Positions 9,540 to 18,922 of a stretch of DNA of 64,000 nt are shown here, piece after piece; position 1 is the first letter of the stretch, and every line of letters starts with the position of its first letter. The DNA is from Halobacillus shinanisalinarum. Its GTDB lineage: Bacteria > Bacillota > Bacilli > Bacillales > Halobacillaceae. The translations under genes and the position numbers were made by a program. The stretch lies in contig NZ_CP095074.1 in NCBI RefSeq assembly GCF_022919835.1, positions 4,194,001-4,258,000 on the forward strand, given 5' to 3'. A model generated the notes under the pieces. The model was given only the letters and a program-made list of their open reading frames with translations, searched no databases and was not told where the DNA came from.

Positions 9540-10748
9540 ATGAGAAAAAAACAACTCGTACTTTTCTTTTCAAGTCTTCTTTTGCTAGTTTTGGTATTTT
9601 CTTTACATAATGCAAGTGCAGCAGAAGAGGATTCTAAAGAAGTACAAATGCTCACTGGAAAACAACTTGCACTGGCGCCGCTGGAATCTCCAGAGTCAGC
9701 TGCTCGCTTCGTTTATGACTCTGGTTTGGATTTTACATACCCTGAGGCCGTTCGGGGGATCTATGTGACAGGACCATCAGCTGGTGGTTCAAATATGGAA
9801 GAATTGACGAATTTAGTAGAAACAACAGATTTAAATTCGATGGTTATCGATGTGAAAGAAGATCACGGCAATATTACCTTTGCACCACCTGAGGATTCGC
9901 CCTATAAGGATATAGCTGAGCCATTCATTGACGACCCTAGAGCCATGCTTGAAGAGCTTGAAAAAAAAGGAATTTATCCGATCGCTAGAGTGGTCGTTTT
10001 CAAAGATTCATTGTTAGCTAAGGAACGACCTGAGCTTTCCTATACGAAGAATGGAGAGGTATGGGTGAATGGCAAAGGAGAGGCCTTCACAAATCCGTTT
10101 ATGAAGGAAGTATGGGAGTATAACTTAGGAGTGGCTAAAAAGGCGGCAGAGCTTGGATTCCAGGAAATTCAGTTTGACTATGTTCGTTTTCCTGAAGGGT
10201 TCGGTTCGCGTGATGATGTTCTAGATTATAGCCAGGGTGATTATGCTGACTTAGAGTTGAGTGACGTAGATAAACGTGTTAAAGCTGTAACAGATTTTGT
10301 TGAGTTTGCTGAGGAAGAGCTAAGTGGATACGATGTTGATGTCTCTGTTGATATATTTGGCTATGCGGCTACAATTGAAGAGGCACCGAATATCGGGCAG
10401 AATTTTTCAAAAATTTCAAGTCATGTTGATGTCATTTCATCCATGATCTACCCAAGTCATTGGGGACCATTCTTTGGGATGGATGTGCCGGATAAGCATC
10501 CATACAAAACAATTAATGAATATGCCAAAGTTGAAAATACTGTGCTGAATAAATTAGAAGATCCTCCAACATCAAGACCATGGATACAGGACTTTGAGGC
10601 ACCTTGGCTATATTCAGGAGCCACCAAGCAATATGGGAAAACTGAAGTGGAACAACAAATTAAGGCATTACAGGACAATGGTATAAATGAGTATTTAATT
10701 TGGAATGCTAGGAATAATTATACCGCAAATGTAGATTATACACCGTAG
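9540..10748 (+). CDS. Secreted putative glycoside hydrolase (DUF4015 family)
   Basis: A 402-residue protein with a signal peptide cleaved after NASA (about residue 27). The mature part has the TIM-barrel pattern of the DUF4015 / putative glycosyl hydrolase family: AVRGIYVTG at strand 1, MVIDVKEDHGNI, IYPIARVVVFKD, FQEIQFDYVRFPEG, DVSVDIFGYAA and VDVISSMIYPSHWG. FDYVRFP and VDIFGY are the family's most conserved blocks, and carboxylates there are likely catalytic. The substrate is not known; a cell-wall or exopolysaccharide glycan is an inference from secretion. Not part of the usual opp-yjbC order, so it is an insertion relative to B. subtilis. Confidence 0.85.
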   Translation: MRKKQLVLFFSSLLLLVLVFSLHNASAAEEDSKEVQMLTGKQLALAPLESPESAARFVYDSGLDFTYPEAVRGIYVTGPSAGGSNMEELTNLVETTDLNSMVIDVKEDHGNITFAPPEDSPYKDIAEPFIDDPRAMLEELEKKGIYPIARVVVFKDSLLAKERPELSYTKNGEVWVNGKGEAFTNPFMKEVWEYNLGVAKKAAELGFQEIQFDYVRFPEGFGSRDDVLDYSQGDYADLELSDVDKRVKAVTDFVEFAEEELSGYDVDVSVDIFGYAATIEEAPNIGQNFSKISSHVDVISSMIYPSHWGPFFGMDVPDKHPYKTINEYAKVENTVLNKLEDPPTSRPWIQDFEAPWLYSGATKQYGKTEVEQQIKALQDNGINEYLIWNARNNYTANVDYTP

Positions 10749-10757
10749 TATAAGATG

Positions 10758-10790
10758 AGAAAAAGCGCTGGGTTAACCAGTGCTTTTTTG
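10758..10790 (+). terminator. Terminator after the DUF4015 gene
   Basis: AAAAGCGCTGG and CCAGTGCTTTT form the stem around GTTAA; TTTTTT follows. Confidence 0.88.
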
Positions 10791-10841
10791 ATTAATGAAT
10801 AGCAAATTCGGGTAATATTAAAATAAAGTTTCTTTGAGAAT

Positions 10842-10870
10842 TTAACAATTGTGTGATTATTCGGTATAAT
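10842..10870 (+). promoter_or_regulatory. Sigma-A promoter of yjbC
   Basis: TTAACA (10842-10847) and TATAAT (10865-10870) with a 17-bp spacer. The predicted start of transcription lies before 10902, which argues that the ATG at 10869 is not the translation start. Confidence 0.75.
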
Positions 10871-10901
10871 GAAAGTGATCATAAAAAAAGGGAGTAGATT
10901 T

Positions 10902-11483
10902 ATGGACTGGTATGAGAAGTTGAATCAATATTTCCCTGTAGAGGAAATGAAATCCCAAGAACATATGGAAGCGTTGTTAAAAGAGAAAAGCGATGTGTAC
11001 TATAAGGATGAGGGTGAACATCATGTGTTAATGTACGCAGAGTTTCATTCGTTTATCTTTATTGATTACGTTTATGTATCATCTGCTTCTCGCGGACAAG
11101 GATTAGGTCATCAGATCATTGAAAAGATGAAAGCGAAAGGAAAACCGATTATTCTAGAAGTAGAACCGGTAGACTATGATGATACTGATTCGGCGAAAAG
11201 ACTACACTTTTATCAACGAGAGGGCTTCACACATGCTCAATCCATTGGGTACACGAGAAGATCTCTAGCCACGAATGAAAACAATCCAATGGAAATCCTC
11301 TATTGGTCTCCAAATGATGCATCTGAAGAAAGTATTTACGAACAAATGAAGAGAATGTATGAAGAAATTCACACTTACAAAGATAGCGAATTTTATGGGA
11401 GGTCCTATCAGCCCGTTGATGAGGTATTAACACTAGATGAGGACCGTGAATCAGATGATATTCTAAAAGATTTAAAGAAATAA
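10902..11483 (+). CDS. yjbC: GNAT-family acetyltransferase YjbC
   Basis: A 193-residue member of the N-acetyltransferase superfamily, equal in length to B. subtilis YjbC (about 192). The acetyl-CoA loop is SASRGQGLGHQIIEKMK, preceded by the strand FIFIDYVYV. The C-terminal ~70 residues are acidic and extend past the GNAT core. Start at 10902 is chosen because AAGGGAG lies upstream and the promoter -10 overlaps the earlier ATG. It precedes spx as in Bacillus, where the two are cotranscribed and yjbC affects salt or stress survival. The substrate is unknown. Confidence 0.9.
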   Translation: MDWYEKLNQYFPVEEMKSQEHMEALLKEKSDVYYKDEGEHHVLMYAEFHSFIFIDYVYVSSASRGQGLGHQIIEKMKAKGKPIILEVEPVDYDDTDSAKRLHFYQREGFTHAQSIGYTRRSLATNENNPMEILYWSPNDASEESIYEQMKRMYEEIHTYKDSEFYGRSYQPVDEVLTLDEDRESDDILKDLKK

Positions 11484-11493
11484 AAGTTGATTA

Positions 11494-11525
11494 TCCTCCC
11501 CGGCCGATTGTGGCGGGGATTTTCA
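11494..11525 (+). terminator. Terminator-like hairpin after yjbC
   Basis: TCCCCGGCC pairs imperfectly with GGCGGGGA around GATTGT, followed by TTTT. Readthrough into spx is possible, and spx has its own promoter. Confidence 0.6.
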
Positions 11526-11692
11526 ATCATTGAAGGTAGTTGAAAATAGATAATTTTGTTGAGGGTACTTTTAATGATTAATAAAGGTTTATTTAATGAA
11601 TGTTTGTGGTATTACCTCTACAACAGATTGGTTAAATAGCTGGGTATTAAGTGGTTTAAAGCTATTTTTTATTAATGTGTTATAGATTTTAG

Positions 11693-11720
11693 TTGACATG
11701 TGTGATATAGTAAGTATATA
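11693..11720 (+). promoter_or_regulatory. Promoter of spx
   Basis: TTGACA (11693-11698) is a perfect -35; TATATA lies 16 bp downstream (11715-11720). The ~80 bp between it and the start codon hold the direct repeat ACTAAT-TTTAA-ACTAAT (from 11742). In B. subtilis the spx promoter is repressed by PerR and YodB at downstream sites; whether this repeat is such a site is a guess. Confidence 0.65.
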
Positions 11721-11799
11721 AGATTAGATTATACTAATTTTAAACTAATAAGTAGTCATTTAGTGAATATAATACATTTTTGAGGAGTGAAGTTTCTGT

Positions 11800-12195
11800 A
11801 TGGTAACACTTTATACCTCACCAAGTTGTACATCATGCCGAAAAGCAAAAGCGTGGCTTGAGGAGCATAATATTGCTTACACGGAGAGAAATATCTTTTC
11901 TGAGCCGTTAACAATTGATGAAATCAAAGAAATTCTCAGGATGACTGAGGATGGAACAGAAGAGATTATATCTACAAGATCTAAAGTATTCCAAAAATTA
12001 AAAGTTGATTTTGATCAATTACCTATGCAAGATTTATTCGATCTTATTCAAGAAAATCCCGGCTTATTACGCCGTCCGATTATTATTGACGATAAGCGTT
12101 TGCAGGTAGGCTACAATGAAGATGAAATCAGACGTTTCTTACCGAGAAGCGTACGTACTTTTCAGCTGAGAGAAGCACAACGTTTAGTTAATTAA
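11800..12195 (+). CDS. spx: Spx, redox-sensing transcription regulator
   Basis: Cytoplasmic 131-residue ArsC-fold protein that binds the RNA polymerase alpha C-terminal domain and redirects transcription under disulfide stress. The redox switch CTSC is at residues 10-13 ([15 protein letters not shown]). The RRPIIID block near residue 92 holds the conserved Arg of the family. Length and sequence match Bacillus Spx. Its degradation by ClpXP needs YjbH, encoded (but frameshifted here) at 17583-18469. Confidence 0.97.
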   Translation: MVTLYTSPSCTSCRKAKAWLEEHNIAYTERNIFSEPLTIDEIKEILRMTEDGTEEIISTRSKVFQKLKVDFDQLPMQDLFDLIQENPGLLRRPIIIDDKRLQVGYNEDEIRRFLPRSVRTFQLREAQRLVN

Positions 12196-12199
12196 ATTT

Positions 12200-12240
12200 A
12201 AAAGCTGCACCTCACGAGAGGGAGGTGCAGCTTTTTTTTA
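12200..12240. terminator. Bidirectional terminator between spx and yjbE
   Basis: AAAGCTGCACCTC and GAGGTGCAGCTTT form a 13-bp stem with A and T tracts on both sides, serving the convergent spx and yjbE genes. Confidence 0.93.
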
Positions 12241-12906
12241 TTCTGTAGTGGCAGGTGATCTTTTGTTAAGCAAATATCCTAAGCCAATTGTGAGGATAAC
12301 AGTTATGATTGGGAATAAAAGATGAACGATGGAATTGGCTCCTACATACAACATGATTCGTTGATCTTCAAGAATCATTTCCCCTGCAGTAAAAGCAAGA
12401 ATTCCAGCTCCTATGTAAACGAGGATCGGAAACTTGTCCATCAAAACTAATATAAAACGACTTCCGAAAATGATAATCGGTACAGAAATAAGCAGTCCGA
12501 TAATAACGAGCATAATTCTTCCATGGGAAGCCCCTGCAATGGCGAGCACGTTATCAAACCCCATCACGATATCAGCAAAAACTATTGTTTTAACAGCTGT
12601 GAAAAGATTATCACTGCCACTAATATTTTGTGAATCATCCGTATCAGTCAGCAATTTAATCGCAATATATAAAAGAAGGATCCCACCAATTAATCGTAAA
12701 AACGGGATGTGCAGTAAAAATAAGGCTACGGTTGTTAACAAAACGCGTGCAGCTATAGCTAAACCCGTCCCCAAAAAAATGGCTTTATTTCTTTGATGTT
12801 TAGGGAGGTTCCTACTTGCTAAGGCTATAACAACGGCATTGTCCCCACCTAAAATAAGATCAATTGATATGATAATAAAAATCGGCTCAAGCAAGTCCCA
12901 ATTCAT
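12238..12906 (-). CDS. yjbE: TerC-family integral membrane protein YjbE
   Basis: A 222-residue multispan membrane protein. Conserved acidic residues sit in membrane segments: SIDLILGGDNAVVIALA and FADIVMGFDNVLAIAGA, the GGDN and FDN motifs of TerC proteins. Relatives (YceF, YkoY) have been linked to manganese efflux that metallates secreted enzymes; applying this to YjbE is inference. Monocistronic and convergent with spx. I see no yybP-ykoY Mn riboswitch in the short upstream region. Confidence 0.9.
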   Translation of the reverse strand: MNWDLLEPIFIIISIDLILGGDNAVVIALASRNLPKHQRNKAIFLGTGLAIAARVLLTTVALFLLHIPFLRLIGGILLLYIAIKLLTDTDDSQNISGSDNLFTAVKTIVFADIVMGFDNVLAIAGASHGRIMLVIIGLLISVPIIIFGSRFILVLMDKFPILVYIGAGILAFTAGEMILEDQRIMLYVGANSIVHLLFPIITVILTIGLGYLLNKRSPATTE

Positions 12907-13186
12907 TAGAAAATCCTCCTACAATGTAGTGACAAACAGGTGAAAATGAGCTAAAATAAAAAGTCAATCGAAAATCAAACCATAAGCTTGCTTGTGGTCA
13001 TATGCTGAAATAAAGCAATTTGTTTTCCATTTAAGGTATCCTGTCATACAATAAGAGTACATCGATCTTTGCGATCCTTAAACATCACTATGGTTGAAGT
13101 TTTTGTCTAAAGGGTAAGGTATTAATAAGCGATTTAGGGTGAACGATCCCTTCCGCCAGATAATCAGATAGAAGGGAGAGAGACAC

Positions 13187-13885
13187 ATGGAAATCGAACG
13201 CATTAATGAAAATACGGTGAAATTTTATGTTTCTTATCATGACGTTGAACGGCTAGGATTTGACCGTGAAGAAATATGGTATAATCGAGAGCGTAGTGAG
13301 CAACTTTTCTGGGAAATGATGGATGAAGTGAATGATCAAGAAAATTTTCAAGCTGATGGACCGCTTTGGATCCAAGTCCAAGCTATGGACAAGGGGCTAG
13401 AAGTGATCGTCACTAAAGCGCAGGTTTCCCAAGATGGTCAAAAGCTCGAACTCCCGAGTGATGAGGGTAATTCGATTGATGTGCCGGTTGATGAGAAATT
13501 AGAATCTTTACTTGATGATAAATATAACCAAACAGAACAAAACGATAAGGAAAACAATGAAGAAGATGAATTACAGGAAGGTGCCTTTGAACCGTTGAAC
13601 TTTACTTTACGATTCAGTGAATTTGAAGATGTTATCCAATTAAGTCACTATATGACAAACGATTCTAATATGGACAATTCGCTTATTCATTTTGAGGACA
13701 CCTACTATTTATATATTCAATTCAATGACGAAAATATGAGTGATGATGAACAAGAAAATATTTTAAGTCAGCTAATGGAATACGGACATGAGTCTTCTGT
13801 TACAATTTATCGTCTGCAAGAATATGGTAAAGTAATTTTCGCTGAGGATGCTTTAATGCAAATTAAAGACTATTTTCCGGAGTAG
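13187..13885 (+). CDS. mecA: Adaptor protein MecA
   Basis: Adaptor that brings ComK and other substrates to the ClpCP protease and helps assemble ClpC hexamers; 232 residues. The N-terminal domain (MEIERINENTVKFYVSYHDV, about 1-85) binds substrate. A long acidic linker (about 95-135, very rich in Asp, Glu and Asn) leads to the C-terminal ClpC-binding domain (FEPLNFTLRFSEFEDVIQLS...). A GAAGGGAG ribosome site precedes the ATG. Followed by the competence gene coiA, as in Bacillus. Confidence 0.96.
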   Translation: MEIERINENTVKFYVSYHDVERLGFDREEIWYNRERSEQLFWEMMDEVNDQENFQADGPLWIQVQAMDKGLEVIVTKAQVSQDGQKLELPSDEGNSIDVPVDEKLESLLDDKYNQTEQNDKENNEEDELQEGAFEPLNFTLRFSEFEDVIQLSHYMTNDSNMDNSLIHFEDTYYLYIQFNDENMSDDEQENILSQLMEYGHESSVTIYRLQEYGKVIFAEDALMQIKDYFPE

Positions 13886-13894
13886 CTTATTATG

Positions 13895-13926
13895 CACGCA
13901 CACTGAATGAAGTGTGCTTTTTTTTG
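13895..13926 (+). terminator. Terminator of mecA
   Basis: GCACACT and AGTGTGC form the stem around GAATGA, followed by eight T. Confidence 0.9.
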
Positions 13927-13985
13927 TGCAAAAAAAGAGGATATTGTGACTGACTATAGAATGATATAGAGTGGAGGTGAAAGAC

Positions 13986-15134
13986 TTGTTGTATGCTTAT
14001 GACGACAATGGCAAGCTTAGTTCTTTATATCAGCTTTCAAAGGAGCATATCGAACAATTAAAAAAAGAGAAAACATATTTTTGCCCGACTTGCAAGGAAT
14101 CATTACAAATCCGCTCCGGCAGGCTGCACACAGCCCACTTTGCTCACTTTCCGAGTAGTAATTGTGAACGGAAACACCTGGGAGAAAGTGAGTACCATGA
14201 ATCCGGGAAGTGGCTGCTTTACCAGTGGCTGAATCGACAAGGATATGATGTTGCAATGGAATTCTTTCTGAAAGGGACTAACCAGCGGCCGGACTTGTTT
14301 TTTACAGTGGGTGATAAGCGAATTGCTATTGAATTTCAGTGTTCATCTATTCCACCTGATATTATTGAAAAACGGACGCAAAGTTTTCATGACGCCGGAA
14401 TTTTTCCTTTATGGATCATAGGAAAAAACCAGTATCGACAGAAAGGCAAGCACCAATTATTACACACCTCTTTTCACAGGTCTTTAATGTACCGTTTTCA
14501 TAATAATTTCATGATGTATTATTTAGATGTAAAAGCTCAGACTATAATTATTGCAGATCATATCCAGGGAGCCTCAACCACCCTCTGCTATGCAACCCCT
14601 CGCTTCTATAGCCTTAAATCATTCACATTTCCTCAACTATTTACTTCTGCTTCCTATCCTTCTTTTTCATACTTGAACATTTGGAAAAAATCAATGTACC
14701 ACTTGCGCACGACCTATCATAGAGGAGTAGGAAGTGAGGAGCGTCAATGGCGTCAGTACCTTTACCTTAAAGGAAAACACTTTACTTTAATCCCTTCTGT
14801 CTGCTTTCTGCCTGTTCCATCTCAGTCTATTTATCATATGAAGTCTTATATGTGGCAAACACGATTTATTCTTGATCATTTTTTGGATAAGCCAATCGGT
14901 GACGTAATTAAGAATGAGCAAAAGGTGAGGTGTACGACAATTAATCAGTACCAGGCTGATCCTATCCATGAGTATATTCTTCTGCTTGGAAAATTGGGTT
15001 TTGTTGAAAAAGTGGGTTCAGGGGAATGGGTTAAACGAAAGGAGATCCAATTTCCAACTCATATTGATCAAGCGTTGGAGGAAGATAAAAAGGTCATGGA
15101 TTTTTTAAGATCAGAGACGAATGTACTTTTGTAG
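13986..15134 (+). CDS. coiA: Competence protein CoiA-like
   Basis: CoiA is induced in competence and promotes recombination of incoming DNA; it is a predicted nuclease-like protein. An N-terminal CxxC (CPTC, near residue 30) and the HTAHFAHF segment are typical. RPDLFFTVGDKRIAIEFQCS has the spaced Asp and Glu-x-Gln of PD-(D/E)xK nucleases. No ATG fits: GGAGGTGA (13973-13980) is followed by TTG codons at 13986 and 13989, and I take the first, giving 382 residues. Six bases after the stop the leader of pepF begins. Confidence 0.9.
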   Translation: MLYAYDDNGKLSSLYQLSKEHIEQLKKEKTYFCPTCKESLQIRSGRLHTAHFAHFPSSNCERKHLGESEYHESGKWLLYQWLNRQGYDVAMEFFLKGTNQRPDLFFTVGDKRIAIEFQCSSIPPDIIEKRTQSFHDAGIFPLWIIGKNQYRQKGKHQLLHTSFHRSLMYRFHNNFMMYYLDVKAQTIIIADHIQGASTTLCYATPRFYSLKSFTFPQLFTSASYPSFSYLNIWKKSMYHLRTTYHRGVGSEERQWRQYLYLKGKHFTLIPSVCFLPVPSQSIYHMKSYMWQTRFILDHFLDKPIGDVIKNEQKVRCTTINQYQADPIHEYILLLGKLGFVEKVGSGEWVKRKEIQFPTHIDQALEEDKKVMDFLRSETNVLL

Positions 15135-15197
15135 GAAGGGATTTTGATTCAAAATAGAGAACTTTTTAAGGTAGCGAATTTTAGAAGGAGGATGTAT

Positions 15198-17009
15198 ATG
15201 GCATCTACAACAAAACAATTACCAAAAAGAGGAGAGATCCCAGAAGAATTAACGTGGGATCTTAATACGATTTTTGCTAGCGATGATGAATGGTATAAAG
15301 AACGTGAAGAAATTAAAAAGCTGATTCCTGAAGTACAAGCCTTTAAAGGAACACTTGGAAATTCAGCAGATCAATTGTATGAACTGCTCTCCATACAGGA
15401 CCGTATCTCAAATAAAATAGGGAAGTTATTCACTTATGCTCATATGCGCAGTGACCAGGATACAACTAATTCACACTATCAGGAAATGAATGCAAAAGCA
15501 GAAAGCTTGTTAACACAGGTTTCCTCCTCTATGAGTTTTATCGTGCCTGAGATTTTGTCACTTTCAGGGGAAACTGTGAAGCAATATATGGAGGAACATG
15601 CCAAGCTCAAGGAGTATGAACATACATTAAATGAAATTATGAGAAAAAAAGAACATGTGCTGAGTGAAGAGGAAGAGAAACTGCTCTCAGGCTTCTCTGA
15701 AGTAGCATCAAGCCCTTCTCAAACTTTCGGAGCTTTAAACAATGCCGATTTAACTTTCCCTTCCATTAAAGATGAAAAGGGAAATGAGGTGGATCTGACC
15801 CACGGACGTTATGTTGGATTCCTAAAGTCAGAAGACCGAGAAGTGAGAAAGAATGCATTTAAAGCGATGTATGATACGTTTGGTTCGTTTAAAAATACGT
15901 TTGCTTCCACTTTAAGCGGTCACGTGAAAAAGAACAATTTTTTTGCGGAAGCTAAAAGGTATGAGAGTGCTCGTGAATCAGCTTTAGACGGCAACAAAAT
16001 TCCCGAGAAGGTGTATGATAATTTAATTGAAGCTGTCGAAGAACGTCTACCGCTTATGCATCGATATGTGGAATTAAGGAAAAAGGTACTGGAACTGGAT
16101 GAGCTTCACATGTATGACTTGTACACGCCGCTAGTGAAAGATGCCGAAATGGAAGTATCTTATGATGAGGCAAAAGAACATGTTCTCAAAGCACTTCAAC
16201 CGCTTGGGAAGGATTATGTGGACGTCGTTCGAAAAGGGCTCTCAAGCCGCTGGATTGATGTTGAAGAGAATAAGGGGAAGCGCAGCGGAGCCTATTCTTC
16301 CGGACATTATGGAACAAATCCATTTATTTTAATGAACTGGCAGGATGACGTGAATAATTTATTTACCTTGGCCCATGAGCTTGGTCATTCGTTGCATAGT
16401 TATTACACCCATAACAATCAGCCTTATCGTTATGGGAATTATTCTATTTTTGTAGCGGAAGTGGCTTCAACGTGTAATGAAGCATTATTGAATGATTATA
16501 TGCAGAAGCAAACAGATGATAAAAAAGAGAAGCTTTACCTGTTAAATAACTTCCTAGAAGGCTTCCGGGGTACTGTCTTCCGCCAAACAATGTTTGCGGA
16601 GTTTGAACATGAAATCCATATCCAGGCTCAAAAAGGTGAAGCATTGACAGCCGATAAACTGACACAGCTTTATTACGATTTAAACAAAAAATACTTTGGA
16701 AATGATATTGTCATTGATGAAGAGATTGGCTTGGAATGGGCCCGAATCCCTCACTTTTATATGGGGTACTACGTGTATCAGTATTCCACTGGATATGCAG
16801 CAGCGACAACCTTGGCGGAACAGATTTTAACTGAAGGGGAGCCTGCCGTTGAACGTTATATGAGTTTTCTGAAGGCAGGGAGCAGTGATTATCCAATAGA
16901 AGTGTTGAAGAAAGCAGGAGTAGACATGACTTCAAAAGAGCCAATCTTAAAAGCATTGGACGTATTTGAGGAAAAACTTGATGAGATGGAACAGCTTCTT
17001 CTCAAGTAA
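15198..17009 (+). CDS. pepF: Oligoendopeptidase F
   Basis: Cytoplasmic zinc metallopeptidase of family M3 that cuts peptides of roughly 7-20 residues; here 603 residues, the usual size. The zinc site HELGH is at residues 393-397 and the third ligand lies in SIFVAEVASTCNEALL. The ATG at 15198 has AGGAGG six bases upstream, so earlier in-frame codons are rejected. It probably degrades peptides imported by Opp and other cytoplasmic peptides; the adjacency to coiA is conserved in Bacillus. Confidence 0.96.
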   Translation: MASTTKQLPKRGEIPEELTWDLNTIFASDDEWYKEREEIKKLIPEVQAFKGTLGNSADQLYELLSIQDRISNKIGKLFTYAHMRSDQDTTNSHYQEMNAKAESLLTQVSSSMSFIVPEILSLSGETVKQYMEEHAKLKEYEHTLNEIMRKKEHVLSEEEEKLLSGFSEVASSPSQTFGALNNADLTFPSIKDEKGNEVDLTHGRYVGFLKSEDREVRKNAFKAMYDTFGSFKNTFASTLSGHVKKNNFFAEAKRYESARESALDGNKIPEKVYDNLIEAVEERLPLMHRYVELRKKVLELDELHMYDLYTPLVKDAEMEVSYDEAKEHVLKALQPLGKDYVDVVRKGLSSRWIDVEENKGKRSGAYSSGHYGTNPFILMNWQDDVNNLFTLAHELGHSLHSYYTHNNQPYRYGNYSIFVAEVASTCNEALLNDYMQKQTDDKKEKLYLLNNFLEGFRGTVFRQTMFAEFEHEIHIQAQKGEALTADKLTQLYYDLNKKYFGNDIVIDEEIGLEWARIPHFYMGYYVYQYSTGYAAATTLAEQILTEGEPAVERYMSFLKAGSSDYPIEVLKKAGVDMTSKEPILKALDVFEEKLDEMEQLLLK

Positions 17010-17057
17010 GGAACGAGCTTCTAAGAATTATTCTGTGGCTTGTAACCTTTTAAAAGT

Positions 17058-17100
17058 AAATGATCCCGTATCACTTCATGGTGATGCGGGATATTTTTTG
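17058..17100 (+). terminator. Terminator of pepF
   Basis: ATCCCGTATCAC and GTGATGCGGGAT form a 12-bp stem around TTCATG, followed by ATTTTTT. Confidence 0.92.
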
Positions 17101-17128
17101 GTTTTTAAGATTAAAACTTACTGACAAT

Positions 17129-17308
17129 TCATTTTATAAACCCACGAAACCTTTTTCGATGATAAATGAGAGCAATAAACATATAAATGGAAACGAAAAG
17201 GAGAGGGGCAGTAATGTATAATGGAAACAGAAACATTAATCCAAAGATGTGGAACATGATTAACAAAATAAATAAAGGGATATAGCCCAAAATTACCCAT
17301 CGTTTCAT
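17129..17308 (-). CDS. Small hydrophobic membrane protein
   Basis: A 59-residue protein starting MKRWVILGYIPLFILLIMFH. AAAGGAGG lies eight bases before the ATG at 17308, which decides the start over a longer frame from 17329. Residues 4-50 are almost wholly hydrophobic, two membrane spans, and the tail (YHRKRFRGFIK) is basic, predicting a cytoplasmic C-terminus. It sits between pepF and yjbH, where B. subtilis also carries a tiny gene; homology to that gene is not established. Function unknown. Confidence 0.72.
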   Translation of the reverse strand: MKRWVILGYIPLFILLIMFHIFGLMFLFPLYITAPLLFVSIYMFIALIYHRKRFRGFIK

Positions 17309-17582
17309 TACAGAAACCTCCTTTGTCACTATTTTATTAGCTAATTTGAAAATCAGAACAGCTCTTTCAAATCAAAACTATGTCTATTGACAACATTGTG
17401 AACAATGCCAGGTGAATCTTGTTTATCTATGTATGGGTTGATATAATTAATTAGTGAATAAATTCACAACTTTGACTGTGCTGATCTGCCAATACCCCTA
17501 AAAAAGTAGAAAGAAGCATTAGCAGTCATGTGCTAATGCTTCCTACATACGTTCATTATTCATACTTCTGCACTGTAACAAG

Positions 17583-18469
17583 TTAAGAACTGATATACTC
17601 CCAAAATGTCCCGTGTTTAACAGGAACTTCGCGAACTTTTTGCCGCAATACTAACTTCTTCAATTCTTTCTTTGTTTGCTGCTCCGTCCAATCATAGACA
17701 ACGGAAATTTCTTTATTTGCTACAAATCGATAATGATATAAGAAATCTTCCAGTTCAGGCTTCCCAGCAGGCCTTGGGTTCTTCTGAAGCATTTCTTTTA
17801 AAACTTTGACATAAACATCATATGAATAAAGTCCAGTAATTTTAAGGCCCGCATCCTCTTCGGATTCATTGAAGATGACCATGGTTGGTGTAGAGTCCAC
17901 ATCCATCTCCTTCGTTAATTTTAAATCGCATTGAAGTGCTTTTCGTGCAGCATCAGCATGCAAGTCTTTTTGAAATTCATCTACGTCTAAGTGGCTTTTA
18001 CTTGCACATTCAATCAAAACATTTTCATCTGATATATTCTTTCTTTCCAGGAATACATATTCTTGCACTTTTCTTAAAAAGCGCATACCTGGTTTCTTTC
18101 CTTGGAGTTCGGCTGCTTTTACAGCTAAAGCAGTTACCAAAGGGAAGAGACGGGGTTTTCCATCCATACGTCTCCATCACAACACATCCCAGTGCGTGAA
18201 CCTGTTTTATCCCATACTTTCTTAAGAATTTCGCGTTTCTCTGATCTTAATTGTTGAAATGATGCTAAATTGCCGCTAATAATTGGGCGGATGGTAAAGA
18301 AGCGTCCATATTCGATCGTGAGCTTTTTTAAGAACGGTTCAAGTGACCAGCATTCAGGACAGAGGGGATCGATAAAAACATATATCTCAATGGGCCGCTT
18401 TAGAAGGTCAAAAAACCCGCTTGCGGTTTCCTGTTTCTCTGAAGAGCTGCTCATGCTTTTCCAACTCAC
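17583..18469 (-). pseudogene. yjbH: ClpXP adaptor YjbH (SpxH), split by a one-base frameshift
   Basis: YjbH delivers Spx to ClpXP. The gene starts with GTG at 18469 after AAAGGAG, and its N-terminal DsbA-like part has the Cys-rich [14 protein letters not shown] (CxxC at about residues 37-40). After [11 protein letters not shown] the frame ends (LW, stop). The next frame continues [17 protein letters not shown]... to 17583. Adding one C to the CCC run (plus-strand GGG near 18142-18144) joins the halves as ENPVSSPLVTALA, giving ~295 residues, normal for YjbH. If real, the lesion would stabilise Spx. The sequence on both sides is well conserved, so a read error is equally plausible. Overlaps the end of yjbI. 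Confidence 0.9.
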
Positions 18470-18867
18470 ATCGATTCTCCTTTCTCATCTTCTGGTGTAT
18501 TCATCATATGATTGGCTGTCATCGTTAAGCGTTCGAACATGGCTTGACGATATGGGTTTTGAATATCAGCTTCCTCGAGAGCTTTTGCCATACAGGACAG
18601 CCAGGCGTCTTTTCTCTTAGGTGTAATCACAAAAGGGAGATGTCGTGCTCTTAGCATAGGGTGGCCATGCTCTTGTATATATAGAGGGGGACCTCCAAAA
18701 AATTGCGTTAAAAATTGTTTTTGCTTGCGGGCGGTTTCCGTTAAATCTTCCGGGAATATAGGGATAAGATCTGGATGCTTGCTTACGTGACTATAAAAGC
18801 AATCCACCAGCACATTGATCTTATCTTCACCTATAGCCTCGTAAATGCTGCCAGGCTTATCATTCAT
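18466..18867 (-). CDS. yjbI: Truncated hemoglobin (group II) YjbI
   Basis: A 133-residue 2-on-2 globin. The proximal heme-binding His lies in [10 protein letters not shown], and [17 protein letters not shown] is the segment typical of group II truncated globins. Its stop overlaps the GTG of yjbH, so the two are translationally coupled, as in B. subtilis where both belong to the redox-stress neighbourhood of spx. A role in oxygen or NO chemistry is inferred from the family. Confidence 0.94.
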   Translation of the reverse strand: MNDKPGSIYEAIGEDKINVLVDCFYSHVSKHPDLIPIFPEDLTETARKQKQFLTQFFGGPPLYIQEHGHPMLRARHLPFVITPKRKDAWLSCMAKALEEADIQNPYRQAMFERLTMTANHMMNTPEDEKGESM

Positions 18868-18922
18868 ACGATCCCTTCCTTGTCTGTTTATTCATTTTAG
18901 CAACGCTGAACGTGAACGGCAA

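Noticed and set aside
9540..10748. Fusion or misassembly of the DUF4015 gene into the opp-yjbC order
   Set aside because: The gene has its own signal peptide, ribosome site and terminator and shows no junction; a normal lineage-specific insertion is enough.
12434..12796. 120-codon plus-strand ORF opposite yjbE
   Set aside because: Antisense shadow of a clear TerC-family gene; no ribosome site or recognisable domain.
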